Part shown: one piece after another, positions 28,301-40,300 of the stretch
How the letters are laid out: each line of letters begins with the position of its first letter
Numbering within the stretch: the first letter of the stretch is position 1
Assembly: GCA_949126835.1 (NCBI GenBank)
Contig: CASBPS010000110.1
Location: 204,001-268,000, forward strand
Reading direction: 5' to 3'
DNA length: 64,000 nt
Source: Anisus vortex
Taxonomy: Eukaryota; Mollusca; Gastropoda; Planorbidae
Position numbers and translations under genes: made by a program
The notes under the pieces: model-generated
The model's database searches: none
Told to the model about the DNA's origin: nothing
Seen by the model: only the letters and a program-made list of their open reading frames with translations

Positions 28301-31300
28301 AAAAAAAATTACATATTCATCGCCCTCTTTCAAACAGGAATAATTGCAATATTAATGGATGCTTCTATACATCGGAGTATGAAATTTGGCTTCGTAAAGA
28401 CATTGATGACGCCCTACTGAGAAAAATTGCAGAAACAATGGTTTTGTCTCATGAAAATCTTCAAGGCAATCTCACGGGACCATTGTCTTTGTTCAAGACA
28501 CAGACAGAAAGAGCCGAAGGAATTCAAGGTGAGAACATGTTGAGTTACTCATTATTTGCACAACTCAATCAGCCATGGACAAAAAAGTCTTCCATGCATA
28601 TTATTCCTGAATAGATCCTGTGTAGACTATTATAGTAGAAGCATTCGCAATAAGTTTAACATTTTGAAATGTTCATGACAACAGTTAGCAATTATTTATA
28701 ATTGTTGTTTTTCTTCAACATGCAGCAATCAACTGGAAAGAACTGATTAACAGTCTTTCAGTTGCTCAATTCTTCTGCAGTGGAGGAAATTTCATCATCT
28801 CTGATAATGGCAATATGAATTATGATTGTATTGAAGGTAAGGTGACAACTATCTGTAGACTTTATTCAAATGTTTATCATTGAAAGGTAAATATTGTTAT
28901 GTTTTCCTTGTTTTTATTGGTTCAAAACACCTTGCTTGTAATTGAAGTTCCTTTTTTTCCTTCCTTCAACAGCGATGAAGTCATGTTTTGGGTCCCCAAA
29001 CTTGATTTAATTACTCTTATTTAATAGTCTTACATTCAATCACTTTTACTAGTCTTATCAGTATGAACAAGTAGATATAGCAATAAGATAACATTTATTA
29101 ATTGCTAATAGTATTTATAAAATGAATACATTAGCTTAAGATGAAAAACTTAGGTGTGATCTGTACAAGCTTTTTATTATAAGATCTTATAAAGAGCTAA
29201 CTAAACTTGAGACACGACCCTACTATAAGATAAAAATATATTCTTAATTCTTTTGGTTCCCCCACTCCCCCCACCCCCATGGGTCAACATATTCAAACAG
29301 TGCTTATTTTACAGTTTGTTTGAAGTCATTTTCTAGACTTCACATAAAGTTTTTTTTCACCTGCAGGCATGTCAGAATTTAATTTTAATTTAATATTTTG
29401 GATGTCATTTCCTCCCCCATTCCTTGGAATCTAATGGACAGTGAAAAGTCACTGTTCATTGCACATTCTATTTATGATTCAAGATCTTAACATATATAAC
29501 CACAGGTTTCATGTTTAAATACTACTGTAATGTAGATGTTTTATCTATATTTATTATTAAATTACATTAGACATTTATTTTTTATACATTTGTAGCATAT
29601 TGAATTAAATTTTTTTGTTAATGTTTCCAGTTAAAATGCTTCTTTTTTTTAAATTAGTTTGTGGCAACTGGACATGGAGTGATAACTGCATGTTAACATG
29701 TAACTGTGATATGAGCCATTCTTATGAATGTTATAAGCTGTCAGGGACCTGCATATGTGAGGATGGATTTAATACTAACACATGTGGCTCTGATATCAAT
29801 GAATGTCTTCAGAGCCCTAATCCTTGTGGATCAAATTTAAAATGCCTGAACTCTGTAGGAAGCTACCAGTGTGTGCAGTGTGAGGCCTGGACATATGGAG
29901 AGGACTGCCAGGAGAGCTGTGATTGTAACAGGAACAAAACACAATCATGTTTGAGTGGATCGTGCTTGTGCTTGCCAAACTACACAGGTCGTACTTGTGA
30001 CAATATCATTGACATGTGTCTAGAGTACTCTCCCTGTGGTAACAACTCTGTATGTTGGAGTACAGCTATTGACTCTTATGAGTGCGTTTGTGATCTAGGC
30101 TACAAGCATCCTGAACAAAATAAAGATCTTTGTGAAGGTAAAAAAAACTTATAACAATGAAAGATTTAGACCATATGAATTTTTTATTATTTCTTTTACT
30201 TACTTTTATTTAACATTACCTTCAACAGCCTGCAGTGACTGGACATGGGGCTATCTGTGTAACCAATATTGTTATTGTGACGTCAGCAACACAGAAAAAT
30301 GTGATAGCATCAAAGGCTACTGCTATTGTAAATCTGGATTTCAGTCAACATTTTGTGATGCAGACATTAATGAATGTGAAATGGCACAATACCCATGTTC
30401 TGACAATATGTATTGTGTAAATACCTATGGAAGTTATACATGTAAGCTTTGTTAGATAATCATTTTCTAAAGAAATTCATATTTTTCAGGTGTTTTTGTT
30501 GTTATAAAAACTATACTTATACTGCATAAAAAATTGCTTTTATGTGTATTTTATGATGTTTTTTTTTATATTTCATCTACTTTCATAGGCATTAAATCTA
30601 ATGGTAAGTCTGTTATATTTTTTTTAAGATTATATGCAGTAAACAATGTGCTAAAATATTTTATATTTATTATTATGTATTTTTTTATATTTCATTATTT
30701 CAAATAAATATGACCATTAACATTAAATTATTTTTCTTAGAAAAATATATCAAATGATATATATAATTCAAATTTATGAGATTTCTAACACATTTTTAAG
30801 ATTTAAAATATTAATCTAGTTACACTCACACCTTTTAATATTTGTTCATTTAATCTTATTGTGAATGTAGAATTATATCCTTATGGTGCAAGTGTTGGGG
30901 ATGCATTAGTAGACAAAACTGCTGGTTCTAAGATATATTTTCAATTTGGTGCACCTTTTGGCCTTAGTATTGTCAAAAATGCATATGTAAGTATTTTTTT
31001 AGTTGTTAATTTCATCATAACAAATGTAATATCTTTTAATTTAAATTAGTGGTGTCACCTATCCAGTTGTAAAAGAAAACTTTACTACTCTGAAAATAAG
31101 TAGCCATTTTCACCCATATTGGGGCTTGTAGTTATGCAGAATTACCAGCATTATGTGCAGGTCTGCATTTTACTTTTTTTTTTTTTTTTATTGGTCCACT
31201 ATGCAGTGAAATATGTAATTTTCAATAAGCACTTTTAGCATTTAAATATAATTCAAACTTCATAAAACTTAAATAGGAATAAGGTAATACATGTCTTTTA

Positions 31301-34300
31301 TGTGTTTGTTTTGTGAGTTAGTAGTTAAGATAAGAGAGGTATTGAAATTTGCTACGAGTTCAAAATAAAAGTGTAGGATAAGTATGGAACAGAATGATCT
31401 TCTGTAAAGAAGGAAGGTCTGCAATATTTTAAAATAAGTCTTGATTTAAAATCATTAGTAATAAGGGAACACATTGGTTACAAAAGCTTACTTGTATTTA
31501 TTTCAGCATGTAAATATAGTTCAAACTTTTAAAAAAAGGTACATAGAAATAAACTCTGATGCACATTTTTTAAAATTGTTTTGTTAGTTTGTATGTAAGA
31601 CTTAAAAATTTTGCAATCAGCTGGTGGTGAAGAGATCGCATTTGGAATCTTAAAAAAAATCATACATGCACTGGCTTTTATGACTGCTTGATAAAATAAA
31701 CTTAGACTTAACTTACATTTTGTTTCCGCATGACTGCAAACTTTTTGTAAGGAAAGCTTCAAAATTAAAATGTTTATTTTGTAACTTTTTATGTATACAA
31801 ATATTGAATCTAAAAAAAATTATTTCATGTTAAAAAAGGGGAAGTGTAGCTCCCCAGATTATATGAGTCAACTACAAAATATAACATAAAAACTTTTGAA
31901 TAAGCTTGTGACCTATAGGCCTACATTTGTGCAACCTATGCAAGAGTGCATACTGTTAGTGATCTGTTAGCAAGTACATAAGCCCCCTTCTACTTCAGTA
32001 AGTCTGAGAAGAAAGTATTTACTTTGCAGGCATGAATTTATTGATTTATTTGAAGCATTAGTGACTGCTTTTTGTTTACTAATAATTAATTTAGGTTGCT
32101 AAAAATATCACAAGGGAAAGAATTCTAACAATAATAATAATTCTACTGTAGAGTGCTGCCAACGAACATAATTTAAGCTCAGAGCGCATTTAACATTGAG
32201 ACAGAAACAACTAAGAACACGGATATATATATATGTAAGAGGGCATCCTTCCAACCTCAAGGGATGATGGCGCAGTATCCTTTTCCTCTGCCCCTCGCAA
32301 AGGAAGTAGAAAAGGAGGCCGCGATAGCCTGGGCGATGCTTAAAAAGGCCAGCTGTTGCCCAGGCAGCAGGCCCTCTCTCTCAATGCTGATGGTGATTCC
32401 AGGGAAACAGCTAGCTGATACAAGGAGGGACCACGTCACAGAAGTTGCCAGAGAGATAGCGTGTTCACTATAAAACTGCCTTAGGGACTCCATCTCCTGA
32501 TTTTCTGTTAGGGTTGACTTCCTTAGCCTCTCCATGTACAGGTGTAACCGCGAGGCAGTGGGATTTGAGATTGGAGTTTCCCTCTCCTAGATGAGCTACC
32601 TATCAAGGTTTACGAGCCCCATCTGCCTGAAGCTGCTGGTTTTAAGGCGCCAGCGGGCCACCTTCATCCCTTCTCCTGTTAGTTGAAATATAATCTGCCA
32701 GACTTGGTTTCAAGTCAATCGAGAAGGCCAGGAGTTGAACTTTGGACACGGATATAATCTCTAGGCTAAAAAATATAAAGCTCATTATTAATCTTAAAAC
32801 TTTAATTTACAAACATAGGATAAAGCAAATTAATAAAGCTAATAAATATAGCATAAAGGACCTAATATAAAAGTAAAACAGTAAGGGTCTAAAAAATGTT
32901 TAACGAACGTAAATATTAAAATAATGTGTTTTCAAGTTCTTTTTAAAAGTGATGATAGAACTTGTTTGCCTGAGTTGTATTGGAAGTAAATTCCATACTT
33001 TTGGGCCAGATATTGAGATGGCTCACAGGCCAACGGTTGACAGAGAAACGGTGCACCTCCAGAAGCCAAGAGTTGGCAGAACGAAGTGTTCTCTGCTGAA
33101 CATATGGTTTGATTAGTTCCTTGAAATAGGACAGCATCTCGTTGTTATGAAGATACTGATGGCAAAGTATCGCTTCTTTGTATATTCCTTGTATAGATAT
33201 TTTTTTCCTTCAAAGAGCCTAATAGTTGATTGTTTTTCTGTTTTTATTCAAAAGGTTATGCCCAATGGAGCTATTCTGTTTGGTCAAGAGAGATATTGGT
33301 GGCCTGATTTTGAAATGACCTTTTCTGTGAAACAGTCCTTGGGTGTAATTGCTCCATTTTGGTTTGAACACAACCCTATACAGTCTGGGCAAATATTTTA
33401 TCATCTATATGAAAAAAAAATCGCAGTGTCTGCTGAAGAAAACTTGCTTTCAGAAAAAATATTTAGCAGAGCACATGCTGAGGTAGGTGTTTTCTTTATT
33501 CAAATTAAAATAGGAAGATAATTCCAAACTTACATACCAATGCATTTATGTTTGTTGAAAAGAATATCATGATTGGATTCATGTTTTATCTTTTAATGTA
33601 AAGTTCAATTTTATGTTCATATTTTGTGTCTACAGAATGAATTATAAATACCTAAATTATATACCTGGTTCAATACTTGTGTAATAATCCAGAACAACAG
33701 TTGTTTTGTTAACTTACCAAAGCATTACAATATACCTATTAGGTCCAAGCACAGTATAATCTATCCAACTTCATGCCTGTGTCTGCCCTTGTTGCAACAT
33801 GGGAAAATGTGGAGCCCAATGCTTGGTATACATGGATTTGCGAGTATTATTGGACTTGGAGTAGGATTTATTACTATTGGTGGGGGCAATCATATTACCA
33901 GTCTATCTATGATAGATATTGCTATCAAAAGGTATGCATATTTGTACAAACATTTTATAGTACTGTGTTAAGATTTTGCATTAATTTGGTAATTAAATGA
34001 GCTAACTCGATAAAGGTTTTTGTAGTAATATTTTTATTAAAATGTCAAGCATAATTACACTGTAAATAATTTTTTTTCTTTTTTGTTGTTATTTTTTCAG
34101 GATTTGAGTATTTGTATTGCTTGCTTAGTTCCTTTGGTTCCTCGTGGAACATAGGGCCTCCACTACAGCTCTCTATTCTGGGCAGCCGTTTTTAGTTCAC
34201 CAACTGAAAGAAGTATTTTTATTAGCTTTTTTAAATTCCTTTTTTTATAAATTTCTTTTTTTTTTTTTAGCCAACAGAGACCAACACTTTCCAGGCAGTG

Positions 34301-37300
34301 TTTGTAACAGACGGTCAGATATCCTTTGTCATAGTCAACTACAAAATAGGTGCCATGAAATGGAAATGGGATACGAGTAGAAAAATAATGGTTGGATTTG
34401 CTAGTGAAGAGACAATAAAAGATTATGAAGTCACATACACAGATTTAACTACTAAGTTGGATACAATCATGTGGAACACTGGTACATTTTTTTATTAGTA
34501 GTTAATGCTTACATTATAAAAAAGGTTGCTAGCTTAAAGTTTAAATGATATTCTTATTCATTACTGACACTCCTTCCATAAAGAAGATTATTGCGTCCTA
34601 TTCATTACATTCAAGTGCTTTATAATTATACAAACATTGTCAAGTGTAATAAAAACATTTATTGTTTATAGACTTAGAATAGAGTTGTGTAAACAAGAAA
34701 TAGTCATTAGAACGAGGTCTACATTTTATTGATTTTTTTTCAAAAATGCTATGTCGTACATGTATAAAATATGTGCAACTTTTTCAGGAGTGTCCAAAAA
34801 CATAATTTTTATTTACACTTTAGTTTTGTGTGTTTGAATCACAGGTAGTTATGGAACATGGATAGAGCAGGTTGGTTCTAAATACAACTCTGACAGCCAA
34901 TGCCTCAAGTTTTACTTAGAGAATAAATATTTGACCACTAATGCCAAACATCAGGAAAGAGTTGCTGCACTGTATGAATGTCCATGTAATCTAGATGGTT
35001 TAGGAGCTCAATGGTATGGCTACTCTTGGACTCAAGATGAGAACAGTGATCAGCATTTCATTTACTGCTTAGTTCTGGCACCTTATGCTAAAGTTTTCCT
35101 TGCAAGACTGAGAGATAATCCTTACAATAAGGTATATATTTTACTTTAAAATTGTATGTACAAGTAGACCTAACCTAGTAACCTGCACATTGATTCATTA
35201 TGTTGTCAAATATTTGGCCAAACATTGACCCAAAGCTAATTTTTAAAGTCTAGAATCTAAACAATATCTCACTATTTTTCTCTAGCATTTACTATTTGAA
35301 TCTCTAAGTAATGTTTTTATGATGAATTTCAGCTCTGTTGTTACAACTACACTGCTCCGAGAGAAAATGTCTACTGGGAAGGAGAGTTCTGGCTTCAGTC
35401 CTGGAATAATGCGCCTTACATTCCTTTCAGAAACCCAAATGCTGGTCATCTTTTATTGAATGACCCATGGATAAATAATGGTCGCAATGTCAAAATGGAA
35501 GATGTGAATCCCCATAGTTGGTGTTGCATATACAGTAGTTCCTCATCATATTACTGTAATTTGTTTAATGAAGTCAGGCCAAGCTTTGCATGTACCATGA
35601 AGCCTGAAATCCTATCTGGTAAGAATATTACAGAGTCTGTGTCTGTATCAACTTTCTCCTGTATATTTTCATAAACTTTAATCAGTTGTTAGTCTTATGC
35701 ATTACTGCTTAAGCCACAGACTTAAGTCTATGTACTACTAATAATAATATACTATATACCCCGTTTTTTTTAAATTTCCAAACAAAAAACTTCTTAAAAT
35801 GTTTCCACATAACCTTAACGTTAATATGTTTATATAACCAGTAAGAAATATCATTTAGAATAAGCAATTTTCAAAGCTTCAAAATCTATTGGTATAAATA
35901 TGTACAATTTATTAGGAAAAGGATGTGCTAGATGCAGAACATTTCACAGTTAACTATTACTCTTAAAAAAATGTATGCATCTTTTTTTATTTTAATGATA
36001 TTTTTTCTGGACCCCCCAAAAAAGCAGTAGTTTTGCCTAGAATATGAAATTTAATAATAAATCTAGCGATACTAAAATATAGTAATTGATGCCTAGATTA
36101 AAAAGGCAAACGTTTATTAGAATCTGTAATGAAATCTTAAAGTTTTTTGAAAAATAAGGTAGGCCTACTAAGAATTATTTGAAAAAAAAAAAGCAAAAAT
36201 GACGTTTTTTTCTACTAAAAAAGTATTTCTGTCAGAAAAAAAATTAAGGATTTGTATTTCCTTTGAAAATTAAAAATATTTTAATTTGTTTAAATCAAAA
36301 TGGAAAAGCGTAAAGATGAAAATGATGATTCTAATGCACATACAGCTTTTTGTTGTTTTTTTCATGTTTAACATGTTTAATTTTTTCACTCTTTGCCAGC
36401 CCACTAAGCTAAAAGCTACAAATACGTGCATATTTATAAAAATTATTTTTAGAAAACTGCAAAGTTTTGCTTTATGAGAGTGGCATTTTTGTACAGAAAT
36501 ATATGATATAAGAATATAATATAGAAGAAAAGTTTGAACTAAGTGATTTATAATATGGCTAAAAATCAATATCTGAACCATCAAATGCACTGTAGCACTA
36601 TAAGCCTTGACTGACACATAATGTAGGTCCTTAAACAAATTTTATTGCTTATTGAAGCAGAGACATTAAGTGTTATCATGAAAAACAAAATTTATTCTTT
36701 ATCACAATAATATTCTGAATAATATTTAGATTAATATTTATCCAGTTATTTATGTCCAATAATTTCTAATATCAATGTAACACAAATAATCTGAAAATAT
36801 ATATCTGGTAATTCATTGTGAATGTTTCAAAATATAATTGAATAATCAAGTTTATCAAAACTGAAAAAAAAATCAAGTGTTTAGACAATTATATCTAAAT
36901 ATTCATTTATTTGTGCTCATAATTGCCGTAATGCTTTCATGCATGTACAGGGATGAACTAATTAATATGTTCATTCTTAAATCTTAGAACTTTAAAATAT
37001 TGTTAAAATGTTCTTTTATTTTCATAATAGGATCAGCTGTTGGTGATCCCCATATACAAACTCTTGATGGCCATAAGTATACATTCAATGGTCTAGGGGA
37101 ATATGTTATGCTGTCATTACTTACTCAAGACTTTGTGATTCAAGCTAGGACTAAACAAGTTCTAAACAGTAAAGGAAATAAAACTTCAGCCACAGTTTTT
37201 GCAGCATTTGCTGCTAAAGAGGGAAATGAGTCTAGATTTCAAGTTGAACTGGACTCTGAAGAGACTGGTACATTAAAAAAATTTATTAAAAAAACTATTT

Positions 37301-40300
37301 CTGTTAACTTGTCTTATGATTTTATAGTAGTTATATTTTTTGTATGTTTTCATAACTGTAGTAGTTCTTATTCAAGTTTTTATGTCTTTTTATTGTTCAG
37401 GAATGGTGATAACAGCAAATAATGAAGATGTCACGGTAGATTTTTATGCTTTAAAGTACTACAATAAAACATTAGGAAATATCAGTCTACAGAGGGATGA
37501 AAAGTATAATAGAACTACAATTATGGCTACGTTTTCTTCTGGTTGGTAATATTTTTAAAGTATTACCGTTGTAATTAAGCACTAAATAGTTTATTTTAAT
37601 ATTAATACTGAATTTGATTTTTTTTATTCATCTATTCTAAACTATAAATGTATTTTTTTATATATATCTTTTTCTTTCTCTAATTAAAATTCACAATATC
37701 TAATTTGCATCAACAGGCATTACCTTGAAAGTTTATGTTGCCATTAAAAATCTAGAGTTTTCTGTGGATGTTCCTTTATTATACAAAGGCAAGCTTGCTG
37801 GACTTATGGGTAATTTTAATGACAATCCTGAAGACGACTTCATGTTGCCAGATGGCACTGTTCTAACTGGGGATAATATCAACACAGACAGAAATATTTT
37901 TGAAAACTTTGGCAAGGAATGTAAGTTATCTTAAAACATCTATTATATTTTTTTTTACATTTTGTTATAAGTGATTCCACAGAATAATGTAAAAAATTTA
38001 CTTTGCAGAGTTTGTAAGTATGTGTGATTTGAGATGCATAATTTAGATAAAATTGTTACACAAGATTGTTTAATAAAGATTGCTTAGTGAAGTCTGAAAA
38101 CCTACTCAACTTTGATGTTGATCTGTGGTAAAAGCTAAGTGTAGATAGATATATCAAGTCACATAATAATAAAGAAAGAGGTGAACTTTGGTTGTCCACA
38201 ATTATTCACCATTTTTGTGAGGAATAAACTTTTTGTAATTTGATTGTCTACCTCGTTTACCACCCAAAATTAGGAAAAAAATATTCATGTAGTATGTTTT
38301 TAAGAATAGTAGTGACAAAGTTTTTTTTTAAATTATTTAATTTCATTTGTATTGTGTACCAGATGAAAAATGGTGTACATTTATTAAATAAGATAGAATT
38401 GGTAAAACAAAATTATTAATAAATTTATTTTCTTTATATTTGTGTTTTGACCTTAGAGTTTGTAATCTTTATTCTATAAAGGGGAAGTCACCACTAGCAA
38501 TACTGTCTTCATCTATCCATTGGGTGAATCAGCCCTTGACTATCAACACCCCGAGTTTACTCCTCTATTTAAAGAAGACATAGACCCAGTCAAACTAGCT
38601 CAAGCTCAAATCCAGTGTGGTAACAATGATGCTTGCATCTTCGATTTTATTCTGACTGAAAGTCAACAGTTTGCATTGAACAGTAAAGTAGCAAGTCGAC
38701 AAGCTGAGGCCCTTAGAATAAGTCAAAGTAAGCAGATATTGGCATATATATACAAAAATTAAAACATTATCACCTTAATACTTTTAAGATTTACTGCTCA
38801 AGCAGTTTACTCATTTAAAAGCTAGAGGCAGGATTTTTTGTGAGAAATGTCTATCATTTGTCTGTTTATGTGACAAGTTAACATTAGCTGGATGAAGCAC
38901 TCTAACTAGTAGGCACAGTTGCAACCAATTCAATTTATTGGCCCACATTGCTGTTGTTTTCTTTTATGGACACAATAAAAACTAAAATTAAAACTTTAGA
39001 AATTGTATCAATGTAAGGTTTAGTAATTCAATAAGCATCCTTACTGTCTGCATTTGAAAATTATTCTATTTTGTCTTGTCTTTAGCAAATAGGCTTCCTG
39101 TGTTAACCTTGAACTCCAACCAGCTCAACAGTAAAAATCAATGGGAAGTAACTCATGGCAGAGAATTTGTTCTCATTTTCAATGCCACGGATGCTGATGA
39201 AGAGGATAACATAACCTACCACTTGACAGGCACTGTACATAGCAGTGTTACCATTGACCCCATAAAGGGTGTATTGACCTACACATCTAATGCCAGCATG
39301 CCTGTAACAATTGGGTAATATTAAAAATTTATGATTACTAGGCTTACTATTAAAAGTTTCACTACAAAAATTGCTTATTTGTCTTTAAACTCAGATAACA
39401 GTTTTCTTTAGAACCTTTTTTCCAAAGTATAGTTTGCTATTACTTGTGCATGTTATAGTTTAGAGAAAACAAATGAAAATTTTACATAGTTACTCATATA
39501 GTTACTGACACTATTTTTTTGTCTTAACACATACAAGTGCCTTTAGAGTTGAGCATTGAACTACTACCTTACTTTTCTCTTCCTTTATGTCAAATAAAAT
39601 GTTAAGGTTGTATTTGTATTATGCTAGCTACACAATCAATCATCATATCCCAAAATTGGTAAATTCTGAATTATGTAAAAATGAATCAATGTATCTATAA
39701 TATTTACCTAATAATTTAAATATTTATCAACACATTCTCAATTAGTGTTCAAGCCATTGATTCTAAAGGAGGATCATCATCCCTCCTCTATGTGGACTTA
39801 GCAGTCTGTTCCACTTGTAGTAAATCTGGAACTTGTGATTTAACAAGAACTAGACCAAATGAACAAGAAAATGGGAGATTCCTTTTGTTTGTCTGCCAAT
39901 GTTATCCAGCATACACAGGTCAGTTCATATTAGCATCAGTTCTATTATAATATTTTTTGGTGCTCCTTAATTCTTTTAATTTTTATATCTTCATTTAAAA
40001 TATGTGCTTCTTTTTTATTGTTTGTTTAGATTTGACATATCATTTCTGTCATATAAGATAAAAATATACATTTCAATAATAATGTAGATATTTTAAAACT
40101 TTATTTTTACATATAAATGTCCAAAAATTAAATTAAATCGGAAAAAAAGTTTCCTTTTGTTTTGTTCACTAATGTAAATTGTCACTTATTAATGAGAGAT
40201 ATAAAGTTTTTAAAGTCTAATTTAAATTTTACAATCAAAAGCAGTATATATGAGCGACTCAGTCAGGTATTGATGAAGTATGCTTTATACACAGAATACA

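Larger units (their letters stand above)
1..28684 (+). repeat. Tandem array of a ~4.36 kb, 16-exon in-frame unit (6 essentially complete copies + 1 partial)
   Basis: Units begin at the exon-1 acceptor: C1 before base 1, C2 4360, C3 8711, C4 13077, C5 17428, C6 21794, C7 26160. Unit lengths are 4366, 4351, 4366, 4351, 4366 and 4366; the 15-bp difference is one intronic indel between exons 13 and 14. Apart from a few SNPs and homopolymer changes the copies are identical in introns and exons alike. Coding content per unit is 2082 nt (694 codons), so any whole-unit gain or loss keeps frame. Similarity drops abruptly at about 28685, inside the intron before exon 11 of C7. Confidence 0.97.

Noticed and set aside
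1..28684. CRISPR array or satellite DNA
   Set aside because: Regular repetition is present, but units are 4.36 kb with a conserved intron-exon structure. It is a coding module array.
28972..29010. Extra exon after CAACAG in the array-edge intron
   Set aside because: It would add 13 codons and a stop and is not needed for frame. Perhaps a cryptic acceptor.
32257..32535. 92-codon - strand frame inside the nested insertion
   Set aside because: No recognisable domain; it lies in a short retroposon-like element and is probably fortuitous.
36270..36638. 122-codon - strand frame in an intron
   Set aside because: AT-rich, low-complexity, phenylalanine- and isoleucine-rich translation with no supporting signals.
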